DNA from: CBDANO01 sp965197665
GTDB taxonomy: Bacteria; Chloroflexota; Dehalococcoidia; Lucifugimonadales; UBA3495
Assembly (NCBI GenBank): GCA_965197665.1
Contig: CBDANO010000005.1
Span: forward strand, 682,001 to 746,000
Direction of reading: 5' to 3'
Length of the DNA stretch: 64,000 nucleotides
Below, piece after piece: positions 49,908 through 59,111 of this stretch. The translations under genes were made by a program, and so were the position numbers. Within the stretch, counting starts at the first letter, position 1; every line of letters starts with the position of its first letter. A model generated the notes under the pieces. The model made no database searches. It was not told where the DNA came from and was given only the letters and a program-made list of their open reading frames with translations.

Positions 49908-51618
49908 ATCAACGACAATTAGGACTGCCTGCGCATTGCCTCACTAAAAAGTTACTTTTAGGAAGTGATTGCCTCAAATAGAATGCTACCGAAAAATCGG
50001 GAGGCGGTCACTTGACGGGAGGCATCAGCAGGATGGCGAAGCAAGAACTTCTGGCTGCGATTCGAGACCGTTACCGGACATCGTCCCGAAAGGACAAGAG
50101 CCTTATTCTCGACGAGTTCATCGCAGTCACCGGTCACCACCGGAAACACGGCATCAGGCTGCTGGGACAGGCCGGGGACGCGAAGGACAAGGCGCCTGGG
50201 GTCAAGGGCCGGCGCATCTACGACGAGGCGGTCCGAGAGGCGGTGATCATGATCTGGGAAGCTTCAGACCGCATCTGCGGGAAGAGGTTGAAGGCGGCGT
50301 TGCCCCATCTGGTGGAGTCTATGGAGCGACACGGACATCTGGGTCTGGACCTCGAAGTGCGAGACCGGTTGCTGTCTGCCAGCGCGGCCACCCTGGACCG
50401 GCTGCTCAAGCCCATCAGGGCAACCGTAGTCAGCCGGCGGAAACGGCGACGGAATCTGACCCGTGGCCGCCACATCCCGGTGCGGACCTTTGCCGACTGG
50501 GACCGCCCTCCGCCGGGCTTCCTGGAAATCGACCTGGTGGCCCACTGCGGGGATAACATGGGAGGTTCATTCATTTACAGCCTGGTGGCCACCGACGTCT
50601 GCACCGGCTGGACCGAGGCGGTGCCGCTGCTGGCTCGGGAGCAGTCCCTGGTGGTGGCTGGGCTGGAGGTGATCGCCAAACATCTGCCCTTTGCTATCCT
50701 GGGCATCGACTCCGACAATGACACGGTGTTCATCAACGAGACCCTCACCGGGTACTGCACGGATCGGGGTATCGAGTTCACTCGTTCCCGAGCGTACCGG
50801 AAGAATGACCAGGCGTGGATTGAGCAGAAGAACGGAGCGGTGATCCGGCGCTTCATGGGCCATGATCGATACTCGGGCCAGGTTGCGGGACAGACCATGG
50901 CGCACCTGTACGAGGCGATGCGCCGGTACGTGAACTATTTCCAGCCCTCGTTTAAACTAGCGGAGAAGAGACGGGATGGGTCTGCGGTGATCAAGCGCTA
51001 CAGTCCTCCAGCCACGCCCTGCGAGCGCGTGATGCGGCACGAGGCCGTGAGCGCCGAGGTGAAGGCGAGACTCGGCGCACGCCGGGACACGTTGGACCCA
51101 ATGGCGCTGCTGCACACTATCAGGGAGGCCCAATCAGCACTGGCGACGATCGTGTCCCCGGAGGTCGGGGCGACGCCGCGGGGCGAGAGTCTGGAACGGT
51201 TCCTGGCGAGACTGCCCGACCGGTGGCGTGAGGAGCAAGGGCATATTGACCGGAAGCCGCGGGTGAAACCGCGACGCACCTGGCGAACGCGACCCGATCC
51301 TTTCGAAGGGGTGTGGGTCGACGTACTGGCTTGGTTGCAGGAAGACCCGGACGCCAACGCGGTGGCGTTGTTGGGTCGATTGCAGTCAACTCATCCGGAC
51401 CGTTTCAGCCGCGCCCACCTGCGAACTCTGCAACGCAGGGTGCAACAATGGCGAGGGATCATGGCGAACAAACTGGTCTACGCCGCATCCGACGAAACTC
51501 CGGCGGCGCAACATCCAATGCCGGAATTGGTGCTGGTCTAAGGTGGTCCTAAGTGCCGAGATTTCGGTAACATTCCTCGGTGAGGCAACGGGCCGGCATT
51601 CCTTATTGTCGTTAATCA
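49906..51618 (+). mobile_element. Insertion sequence with about 38-bp terminal inverted repeats
   Basis: The left end TGATCAACGACAATTAGGAC and the reverse-complemented right end TGATTAACGACAATAAGGAA align through TTGCCTCAC. An inner repeat (ATTGCCTCA..GAATG.TACCGAAA) lies at 49,969-50,004 and at 51,564-51,587. A single transposase fills the element. No clear target duplication was seen, so one flank has probably rearranged. Confidence 0.8.
50012..51541 (+). CDS. DDE transposase (integrase-type catalytic domain)
   Basis: Transposase of 509 residues. The N-terminal part is a helix-turn-helix region (ILDEFIAVTGHHRKHGIRLL). The DDE core shows FLEIDLVAHCGDNM, ILGIDSDNDTVFIN and KNDQAWIEQKNGAVIRR, giving D, D and E. 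The arrangement matches the large rve-domain transposases of ISNCY-like elements. It seems intact. Start TTG 50,012 with GGAGG seven bases upstream, or ATG 50,033. Confidence 0.88.
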   Translation: MTGGISRMAKQELLAAIRDRYRTSSRKDKSLILDEFIAVTGHHRKHGIRLLGQAGDAKDKAPGVKGRRIYDEAVREAVIMIWEASDRICGKRLKAALPHLVESMERHGHLGLDLEVRDRLLSASAATLDRLLKPIRATVVSRRKRRRNLTRGRHIPVRTFADWDRPPPGFLEIDLVAHCGDNMGGSFIYSLVATDVCTGWTEAVPLLAREQSLVVAGLEVIAKHLPFAILGIDSDNDTVFINETLTGYCTDRGIEFTRSRAYRKNDQAWIEQKNGAVIRRFMGHDRYSGQVAGQTMAHLYEAMRRYVNYFQPSFKLAEKRRDGSAVIKRYSPPATPCERVMRHEAVSAEVKARLGARRDTLDPMALLHTIREAQSALATIVSPEVGATPRGESLERFLARLPDRWREEQGHIDRKPRVKPRRTWRTRPDPFEGVWVDVLAWLQEDPDANAVALLGRLQSTHPDRFSRAHLRTLQRRVQQWRGIMANKLVYAASDETPAAQHPMPELVLV

Positions 51619-51783
51619 CACGTGGCGTATGCCCTCGGCGGAGAGCGTGTAGCGGGTGTCTCCGCGTTTGCCCCGGCGCTCGACAAGGCCCCATGTATCG
51701 ACGAGGCTGCGCATCATCTGGCTGACCCGGCCCTCCGAGACGCCGAGCCAGAGGGCGAGGTGTGTCAAGGGCGGAGGGATTTT
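51616..51783 (-). pseudogene. Winged-helix (replication-relaxation-like) fragment
   Basis: On the minus strand: LTHLALWLGVSEGRVSQMMR, then SLVDTWGLVERRGKRGDTRYTLSAEGIRHV, a MarR/replication-relaxation-like winged helix of about 50 residues. The IS right end forms its stop codon, so the gene was cut by the insertion. Confidence 0.55.
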
Positions 51784-51890
51784 AGGACACGGAGCGGGTG
51801 CAAAGGCCATAGCTGAGAGAGACAAGTTGCACACCGGGGAAGATCGGGGGTCGTGAGCAAAGGCCCCTATCAGAGGGTACAAACAGAGGC

Positions 51891-52063
51891 GCGGCGGCGG
51901 CGTTGGGCATAGACCCCAAGACGCTGTGGAGGTGCAGGGCCAGGGGAATCTGACTCCCCGGCTGTCCGCCCTGGCGCGGCTGATGCTGACCAGGGACCTG
52001 TTGGCGGCGATGCGGCAGGGGGAGTGGCGGCTAGCGCAGTTTGAGGAACGTATGTGTGGGTGA
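51891..52063 (+). pseudogene. Fis-type helix-turn-helix fragment
   Basis: The plus strand encodes AAALGIDPKTLWRCRARG, like the Fis-type C-terminal helix-turn-helix of sigma-54 activators, and after a frameshift LTPRLSALARLMLTRDLLAAMRQGEWRLAQFEERM, ending at 52,063. Only a remnant; orientation is opposite to the winged-helix fragment. Confidence 0.4.
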
Positions 52064-52241
52064 GAGATAGAGATGGTCGATGCACCACCACGAAGGCGGT
52101 GCCTAGTACTCACAGACGGCTACGACGAGTGGCTAGTGGTTGGGGCCGGCAAGAGGCCTAGGGCCGGTAGTCTACACGCCGCCTAAGCAGACACGAAGGG
52201 GTCACGGTGAGCCAACTCTGCAATACCTGAGTGATCGGTTC

Positions 52242-54200
52242 TCACTTCTCGCAGACTACGCCGTCTCCGTCACCATCACGGGCGCTCGGTACCTTCGACT
52301 GAGGAAATCCTCGACCCGGTCCTTTGCTCCCCTGCACGCGCTGCTCCCCAGCTTCATCGGCCTCGTCGCATGACGCATAAGTGTCGCCTGCCATCGGGGT
52401 CGGCGTTGGATTGGCGGGGCCAGAGGCGGAATCTGTCTCAGTTATCGTCAGATGCGGCGGACTGGCACAGGTTTCCAACATGTCCTGGAGCGCTCCTGCC
52501 TCCGCTGGCGTCACCGTAAGTTCCCAAGTCTGCTTGACCCCGATCCAGCTAACAGCGTAGTCACACCAGTAGGACTCGTTTGGGGGACGCCATTCGTCTG
52601 GACCTTTGGCTCCCTTGGACCGATTGGCGCTAGCTGTCACGGCAATCAGATGATCGGGGTTATCAAGGCTGTTGGCGTACTGTTGCTTACGTTTGGCTGC
52701 CCAAGCCCAACCTCCCGATCGGTGAGCATTTGCTAATGGGACGAGATGATCAATGTCCAGCTTGCTCGCCTCTGTAACAGTCGTCGCTGTGAATGCCCCG
52801 AACCACTGTCCTGCCTCGACCTTGCACTGTCGGTCGCTCTTATACGTCACCGCAGCCTGACTCTCCCCGATCAGGACCTCATGGCGCGTGTCCTGACAAT
52901 CGTCGTCCGCATCAATCCAGTGACGCCAGTCGTCGCGGTCGTATTGCGGGAGTTCGCCGGGAACGATAGACACAATGATTGATAGTTGAGTAGTGGCCTG
53001 GGCAGGCCCAACGACAGACACTGTTCCCAAGTCTGCGATGGTTATCTTCGCACCGAACACTTCAGGATTAGCCAGGACCGAGACCAACCTCGCTGATTCG
53101 GGTAGCTCAAAGACCACCCATCCCCGCACTATCTGACCCGCTGCAAGCTCACCCGAACCAAATGATGGTTCGACATCCGCGTCTGCAAAGCCGGGGACGT
53201 ACACATACCCATCCGTGTCCTGGACTGCAAAGTAGAGCGGATTGTAGGGGTCGCCGTCGTCGCTGATTCCCACCTGCGTGATGTCCAAGGCTACCAGTCT
53301 CTTACCCGCATCCACTCCGAACACACCCGCAGGTGCCGGATCCTTGACCTCGTTGAGAGTGTACGAGCTTCCTCCGGCTTCGACCGTCGTCCCAATCTCC
53401 ACGGGCGACGAAGGTGGTGAGGGTACAGGGGGAGGGTTGTGACTTACGATGTTACCGCCTTGGTCTTGCGCTAGGTCTGTGATGGTTACCTTCGCACCGA
53501 ACACTTCAGGATCAGCCAGGACCGAGACCAACCTCGCTGATTCGGGTAGCTCAAAGACCACCCATCCCCGCACTATCTGACCCGCTGCAAGCTCACCCGA
53601 ACCAAATGATGGTTCGACATCCGCGTCTGCAAAGCCGGGGACGTACACATACCCATCCGTGTCCTGGACTGCAAAGTAGAGCGGATTGTAGGGGTCGCCG
53701 TCGTCGCTGATTCCCACCTGCGTGATGTCCAAGGCTACCAGTCTCTTACCCGCATCCACTCCGAACACACCCGCAGGTGCCGGATCCTTGACCTCGTTGA
53801 GAGTGTACGAGCTTCCTCCGGCTTCGACCGTCGTCCCAATCTCCACGGGCGACGGTTCGGGTGTTGGCGTGGCCATGGGAGCCTGAGTTGGTGTGGGTTC
53901 GGGTGTTGGCGTGGCCGTGGGAGCCTGAGTTGGTGTGGGTTCGGGTGTTGGCACCGGTAAAGTTGCAGTAGGTTCAGGGGTTACTTTCGGAACGGGGGTG
54001 GCTGCCGGTGTGTCGGATGGAGACTGATTAGGGATTTCGCCTGGAGCCGGTGTGTTGGTCGGCAGATCCGTAGGGGCAGGTAATGACCCGTCGTCGCATG
54101 CCGACAGCAAAGCGGCGGCCAGCAAACATACCAGCCCAATCCATATTATCGGTCGAACGGACTGTCCCAATACACTCCCTACACCCGAAGTGAACGCCAA
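52242..54200 (-). CDS. Lipoprotein with duplicated DUF4352-like domains and HNH nuclease domain
   Basis: Exported 652-residue lipoprotein. Lipobox LLSAC (Cys35); Thr-Pro-Glu-rich spacer about 40-117; two nearly identical DUF4352-like domains at 119-242 and 267-390 (VEIGTTVEAGGSSYTLNEV); an HNH nuclease of the DUF1524 type (DIDHLVPLANAHRSGGW and NLDNPDHLIAVTASANRSKG-like, about 420-575); and an Excalibur calcium-binding tail (DGDGDGVVCEK). TTG 54,200 lies seven bases after GGAGG. A surface-attached nuclease is a likely role; the tandem domain duplication is recent. Confidence 0.8.
   Translation of the reverse strand: MAFTSGVGSVLGQSVRPIIWIGLVCLLAAALLSACDDGSLPAPTDLPTNTPAPGEIPNQSPSDTPAATPVPKVTPEPTATLPVPTPEPTPTQAPTATPTPEPTPTQAPMATPTPEPSPVEIGTTVEAGGSSYTLNEVKDPAPAGVFGVDAGKRLVALDITQVGISDDGDPYNPLYFAVQDTDGYVYVPGFADADVEPSFGSGELAAGQIVRGWVVFELPESARLVSVLADPEVFGAKVTITDLAQDQGGNIVSHNPPPVPSPPSSPVEIGTTVEAGGSSYTLNEVKDPAPAGVFGVDAGKRLVALDITQVGISDDGDPYNPLYFAVQDTDGYVYVPGFADADVEPSFGSGELAAGQIVRGWVVFELPESARLVSVLANPEVFGAKITIADLGTVSVVGPAQATTQLSIIVSIVPGELPQYDRDDWRHWIDADDDCQDTRHEVLIGESQAAVTYKSDRQCKVEAGQWFGAFTATTVTEASKLDIDHLVPLANAHRSGGWAWAAKRKQQYANSLDNPDHLIAVTASANRSKGAKGPDEWRPPNESYWCDYAVSWIGVKQTWELTVTPAEAGALQDMLETCASPPHLTITETDSASGPANPTPTPMAGDTYASCDEADEAGEQRVQGSKGPGRGFPQSKVPSARDGDGDGVVCEK
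53027..53854 (-). repeat. 444-bp tandem duplication within the HNH lipoprotein gene
   Basis: Positions about 53,027-53,410 and 53,471-53,854 are almost identical and exactly 444 bases apart, encoding the two DUF4352-like domains. Only a few substitutions separate them (for example ADPEVFGAKVTIT versus ANPEVFGAKITIA). Confidence 0.9.
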
Positions 54201-54295
54201 CTGTTGCCTCCTTATTTAGCCTCGCCACAAAGCCCGTCGATCCCTCGTAGCCATAATATGCCCGGAGAACCTACTGGAACAAGCTAAACCTCAGC

Positions 54296-54331
54296 GTGAA
54301 AGTTCTTGATTTTATCAAGTCTGGTGGGCCT
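54296..54331 (-). repeat. Right 36-bp inverted repeat of the first island part
   Basis: The exact reverse complement of 41,408-41,443, lying 12.9 kb away. The next bases on the inner side also agree partly (CACSCTGMGG). A diverged copy occurs near 60,055-60,096. Confidence 0.85.
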
Positions 54332-54341
54332 GACTTGACGG

Positions 54342-54380
54342 TAGGCAGTACCGTCTTCGAGATGTGGATGGGGCTGTGAG
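54342..54380 (+). repeat. Short copy of the 'TVDT..VFEMW' coding repeat
   Basis: Encodes TVGSTVFEMWMGL and a stop, matching the end of the ORF at 46,191 and the copy near 60,180. The rest of 54,201-54,495 shows no gene. Confidence 0.5.
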
Positions 54381-54495
54381 CGTTCCTAGCCTTACCATAT
54401 CGAGGTCATGTAGTTCTGGAGACCTTCTTTCCATGTCTGGATTTTGGTCAGCCTAGGCTCTGGATCGCTCCGTGCGGTCTAGGTGGAATCGCCCT

Positions 54496-56883
54496 TTACT
54501 CAATCTGTAAGACCTGGTAGAAGGCCGGATTTACTTCGAACATTTCACTTCTACCTTTCCTTGCGGCGATTACGCGGGCGATGTTTCGTAGGGTGCGGCG
54601 TTCCTCCTCATCACGGGAATAATGGAATCCATTGGCAGTTTCTATACCCAGAAAGTCTATGTCGCAAAGTAAATTGAAGTAAAAGTTCGAGTCATCAGAG
54701 GCGACTCCTGCAGTGGCGAATAGCGACTCAATATCTTCTTTGAGAAGTAATCTGCCAGTACCTGCAAATTCATACAATACTGCCTCCAACTTGCCTTTGA
54801 CGGGATCATCCTCTTTGAGAATGGAATTGAACGCATACTGGGAGTACTGGATCCGAGCGTCCAGCAGGTCGTTGGGCAAGACTTTATCGTGCCCTCTGTT
54901 GATTGCAATGCTGACGGCTGCTTTAACCAAATGGATGAGGTCCCTAGGTCTGGGGAGAGCTGTACGCAAAATAAAATCTTGGCTGGCAAGTCCCACGACA
55001 GAGTCTGGGAAGATGTCTTCCCAAACAGCCGTGGCGGTGCGCTCCCTCGGCGCAGCGTAGAGCATCCTTTCCTCCAAAACCCTGAGGAGCAACTCCTGGT
55101 CATTCCAAGTGACCTGCACAATGGGCAATTTGTCCTGTTCGGGCAAAAGATGCTGGATGAAGGCGAAGATGTCGCTTCGCAACAGTACCGTTATGGTCGT
55201 TTCAACTGGCTTTACTCTGTCGTCGGAACGCCTAAAGTCAACTGGAATGAACTGCGACACCCCGAGTAGTCCGGCGATTAGTTCTGCTAGGTGCCCAATA
55301 TGTTCACCTGGACCCCAAGGTTCGTCCAAACCATCAATGAGCAGCGTTAGACTCTTCTTGCTTGCCAAAACTATTCCGAGATGGCGGCGAAGGTCGTTGA
55401 TCATGGCATTGTGTAGGTTTTCGCTGATTTTGAGCCTTTGTTCACTCGCCTGGCCAATGTCGCCAACCCCCTCCAAAGATGCCACAGCATTATCGATTCG
55501 CTCGGAAAATGGAGGGCTGAGCACACGGGAATTTCTTTCATAATAATCGAGAAATGCGTTCTCGTCGGGAGTCCGTACATGAAAAATCGGACGACTGACG
55601 ATTTCCGTCAATACACTGGTCGCAATCTCGCTGTATATCAAGTATTTCCAAAGACTCTCTATTAGAAATCCTCGTTCGGATCGATGGCGAACGTCATCCA
55701 ACACTCGGATTAAGCCGTGAGTTTCGTATCCAATGGGTTTGATAACCGTAACGTGGTCTTCCCTACTCTTGCTCATTTCCGAACGTATGGCATAAAGAAT
55801 GGCTGTCTTGCCTGTTCCCCTGCGACCCACCAGTATGGTCAAAGGACCTTCAAGGGCCTGGTAGTAGGAGCTAGTCTCCACGAAATACTCAAAAAGTCTG
55901 TCGGCCTCGTGCTCCGCGACCGGGTCGCCCAGGAACAAGGACCGAAGGTCGATTCTCGCTGACGTGCTACGCACTGCCTGCTGCCTGCGAGGCCTGCGGT
56001 GAGACAAGCTTTCGTTAACTGATTCGAGCCAAGACTTTGTTGCAGTCACACAGGATTCGGCTGTGTCGTGGAGTTTCAGCCATTGGTCGTAGTCGACCGG
56101 AGATTCGTAAGGGGCATGAGCCAACATTATCATCGGTCTGCCGAACCCTTGGGCCAGACCTGCGATGATGGAGGCTTTTAGGTTGTGATCCCTGTGGTCA
56201 GCGTGTTCAGTGCTGAGAAGATGTACGACGATAGCATCGGCGATTAGAAGCTTCTCCGCATACCAATCCAACATCTGCGATGAATATTCGTTTGGGTCGT
56301 CGATAATGATTGAGTCTGCAAAGATTGACTTTCTGATCTCCTCCATCGTGGCCAGTACGCTGTCAGTGTTCGACGGGGGTTTCAGATACATGACGGTTGG
56401 ATTTTCTGGGCGTGGCACCTGTTGCCTAAAGCGCCTGTCGAGCAGTGTCTGATCAAGGCTTTGCCATGGCTTCTCAGAAAGGAACCGGTCCGCTAGGGTT
56501 TCGTGATTGTCATAACCGGCGTATCCCATGTTGAGGGAAGAGAAATAAATTCTCTTGTAATCTTTGTCAGCATCCGCAATGCCCGGGTTTAACGTGGTGA
56601 AGATTCGTTTGTACCTGGCAATCGCATATCCAAGCTCGAAACTCACGTTGGGATTGGGGTAGGTCAGGTCGCAAGAGAATATTTGGCTCCGGTCGACTTG
56701 GCCCAAAATAGTCTTGATCAGGCGGGAACCAGAGACAGGGTTATCTGTCCACTTTGTGAAGCGGACACTGTTTCGCTTTATGTCGCTGATTTCGTTAAGC
56801 TTGCTTAAGGCAGAGGAAATCGTTTCACCGATACTGGGAGGATCGCTGGGATAAGCGTAGAATACTCTTACCTGCGACGGCAT
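54496..56883 (-). CDS. Double TIR-like domain STAND/P-loop ATPase, candidate defence protein
   Basis: Intact 795-residue protein. Residues 1-100 look like a TIR/deoxyribosyltransferase-type domain (VRVFYAYPSDPPSIGETI, then SCDLTYPNPNVSFELGYAIA, with Asp72 and Glu83 at the expected NAD- or nucleoside-site positions). Residues 162-280 look like a second such domain (ADAIVVHLL.., NLKASIIAGLAQGFGRP). A P-loop ATPase follows, with Walker A GRRGTGKT (353-360), Walker B LTLLIDGLDE (512-521) and ALPRPRDLIHLV (641-652), like the Sll1717-family ATPases. A winged-helix-like C-terminus ends it. Sensor-ATPase-effector layout suggests anti-phage NAD or nucleotide depletion. GC is lower than in the core. 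Confidence 0.75.
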   Translation of the reverse strand: MPSQVRVFYAYPSDPPSIGETISSALSKLNEISDIKRNSVRFTKWTDNPVSGSRLIKTILGQVDRSQIFSCDLTYPNPNVSFELGYAIARYKRIFTTLNPGIADADKDYKRIYFSSLNMGYAGYDNHETLADRFLSEKPWQSLDQTLLDRRFRQQVPRPENPTVMYLKPPSNTDSVLATMEEIRKSIFADSIIIDDPNEYSSQMLDWYAEKLLIADAIVVHLLSTEHADHRDHNLKASIIAGLAQGFGRPMIMLAHAPYESPVDYDQWLKLHDTAESCVTATKSWLESVNESLSHRRPRRQQAVRSTSARIDLRSLFLGDPVAEHEADRLFEYFVETSSYYQALEGPLTILVGRRGTGKTAILYAIRSEMSKSREDHVTVIKPIGYETHGLIRVLDDVRHRSERGFLIESLWKYLIYSEIATSVLTEIVSRPIFHVRTPDENAFLDYYERNSRVLSPPFSERIDNAVASLEGVGDIGQASEQRLKISENLHNAMINDLRRHLGIVLASKKSLTLLIDGLDEPWGPGEHIGHLAELIAGLLGVSQFIPVDFRRSDDRVKPVETTITVLLRSDIFAFIQHLLPEQDKLPIVQVTWNDQELLLRVLEERMLYAAPRERTATAVWEDIFPDSVVGLASQDFILRTALPRPRDLIHLVKAAVSIAINRGHDKVLPNDLLDARIQYSQYAFNSILKEDDPVKGKLEAVLYEFAGTGRLLLKEDIESLFATAGVASDDSNFYFNLLCDIDFLGIETANGFHYSRDEEERRTLRNIARVIAARKGRSEMFEVNPAFYQVLQIE

Positions 56884-57075
56884 GTCTGTTCACTCTCCCC
56901 GGTATCCCATAGTTTGAACCACACTTGGGTTGGCTTTACCGCTCTCTGCATTGCCTTTCCGCATTTTCGTTAAGGGTATCTGTATCATGCCGAATATACG
57001 GTCACATTGTGTCCCTCTGCACTCCTAGCCAAGAAGGTCGATTTAGGTGCTAATGCCTGGACCGCTTTCTTTAAC

Positions 57076-58572
57076 TCACCTCGACCACCCTTCCGAGAGC
57101 GCTTCCACCTGCTCCAACACCGTGATTGTGGCCTTCTCTTGTTTGTCTGGTGGGTACCCGTGTTTGCGCAGGATGCGCCGGACCAAGACCCGCAGTTGGG
57201 CGCGGACGTTCTCCCGCAGCGTCCAGTCTATGGTCACGTTCCGCCGGACGGTCTCTACCAACTCGCGGGCGATGGCGCGGAGCGTTTCGTCTCCCAACAC
57301 CTGCACGGCACTGTCGTTGATCTCCAGGGCATCGTAAAAGGCCAGTTCGTCTTCAGTCAAGCCCAGCCTTTCCCCACGGCAAGCGGCATCCCGCATATCC
57401 CTTGCCAACTGGATCAGTTCCTCAATCACCTGCGCCGCCTCAATCGCCCGGTTCTGGTAGCGGCGCAGAGTCTGCTCCAGCATCTCGGCGAAAGACCGGG
57501 CCTGAACTACATTGATCCGGCGGCGGGTGGCCACTTCGCCCCGGAGCAACTTTTACAGCAGCTCCACCGCCAGGTTGCGCTGGGGAATCCCCTGTACTTC
57601 CGCCAGAAACTCTTCGGACAGCACCGATATATCGGGCTTGTCCAACCCTGCCGCTGCGAAGATGTCCATTACGCCTTCCGAGGCTACTGATCGGGAAACT
57701 ATCTGCTGTATCGCTAAATCCAAGTCTTCTTCCGGGCGTGAGTCGCCCGCTGCCCGCTTGGATAATGCCGCCTGCACCGCCTGGAAGAACCCTACATCGT
57801 CGCGGATGCGGAAAGTTTCTGCGTGGGGCACGGCCAGGGCAAAGGACTGGGAGAGTTCACGGACCGCAGCCATACAACGTTCCTTGCCGCTTTCCTGGGC
57901 TAGGATGTGTTCCTGTGCCGCCGGGAGCAGCCCCAAACGCTCTTGGAGTGTTCCAGTAGTCCACCTCGACCAGTCGAAACCGTGAAACAGGGCACAGCAG
58001 ACATCGTACTTTTCCTGCATGACGGCCACCGCCTCTTCCTTGTCGATGGCGGCCCGACCAGTGCCTCCGCTCTCGGTGTATGTGACCAGCGCCTGCCGCA
58101 GGTCGTTGGCCAGTCCTAGGTAGTCCACCACCAAGCCGCCGGGCTTGTCTTTGAACACTCGGTTTACCCTGGCGATGGCTTGCATCAGCCCGTGGCCCCG
58201 CATGGGCTTGTCCAGGTACATTGTGTGCAGGCTGGGCGCGTCGAAGCCGGTCAGCCACATATCCCGCACCAGCACGATGCTGAAGGGGTCCTCAACATCC
58301 CGGAAGGATTGGCCAGGGCCTCCCGACGGGTCTTATTCCTAACGTGCTGCTGCCACTCCGGTGGGTCCGAGGCGGAGCCGGTCATCACGACCTTGATGCT
58401 ACCCCCAGCGTCGGCATCATCTTGCCAGTCGGGGCGCAGACGCACCAACTCGTTGTAAAGATCAACGCAAATGCGCCGGCTCATGCACACCACCATCGCC
58501 TTGCCCTCCAGGACCTCCAGACGCTGCTCGAAGTGGTCCACGATGTCCCCGGCAATCCGCCTTTTACACCCT
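57076..58572 (-). pseudogene. hsdR: Type I restriction subunit HsdR, 5'-truncated and broken
   Basis: Restriction motor/nuclease subunit remnant. From its 5' end: KRRIAGDIVDHFEQRLEVLEGKAMVVCMSRR, then a frameshift near 58,318, then VEDPFSIVLVRDMWLTGFDAPSLHTMYLDKPM (helicase motifs V and VI), the DUF3387-type C-terminus, and a nonsense codon at 57,553-57,555 where LL-Gln-KLL is expected (CAA to TAA). The N-terminal nuclease and helicase motor are gone; the break at about 58,572 abuts another truncated gene. No hsdM or hsdS is nearby. Confidence 0.8.
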
Positions 58573-58574
58573 TT

Positions 58575-59003
58575 CTGGAAGACCGGGAACTTAGCAGAGT
58601 CGTTGAGGCGCTTGCCTACCTGCAAGACAGGAGCGGTAAATACTGGGAAATGCCTCTTTCCCTCAGCCACGAGGAAGGACGTGATATCCTAACTGCCGCG
58701 ACCCTACTGAAGGGGGAAAACATTGACCTCAGGTGGAAATCATTCAACGTGAACTTGGACCAATGGGGCCCTGAACTTCAAGAACTGGAGAACGGCAGCG
58801 CGCTGCCGTTCATCTTCGAACAGGAAATCACTCTCAAGTTACAGGGGGTGGAGATTCCTATAGGAAGGATACGAACTCGCATCCCATCGGCCCGTCTCGC
58901 AGACCCCGAATCAGTCCAACGAGACTTGGCGTCCGGATCAGTCCCGCCTCTACGGCTGGTACCAGGGGATAGCGACAAGGCACATAGGGTCCTGGTGTCT
59001 TGA
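58575..59003 (+). pseudogene. 3' remnant of an unknown gene
   Basis: The frame from the hsdR breakpoint to a stop at 59,003 encodes FLEDRELSRVVEALAYLQDR and DLRWKSFNVNLDQWGPELQE, then ALPFIFEQEITLKLQGVEIP. It has protein-like composition but no start codon at its 5' end and was cut when it joined hsdR. I do not recognise it. Confidence 0.4.
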
Positions 59004-59111
59004 CTGCGATAAAAGCCACGCAAGTGAACATTTCGCCTTCTCTCCCATTGATGATCAGTGCCAAGTCGTCAATGAGCATCACCAGAACGAGTTGAAACCT
59101 CGGACGTTGAT

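Noticed and set aside
51616..52113. Full 165-residue minus-strand ORF after the IS
   Set aside because: Only the last 50 residues resemble a winged helix; the rest is a shadow of other remnants.
57007..57690. 227-residue plus-strand ORF
   Set aside because: Antisense of the hsdR C-terminus, which has clear family similarity.
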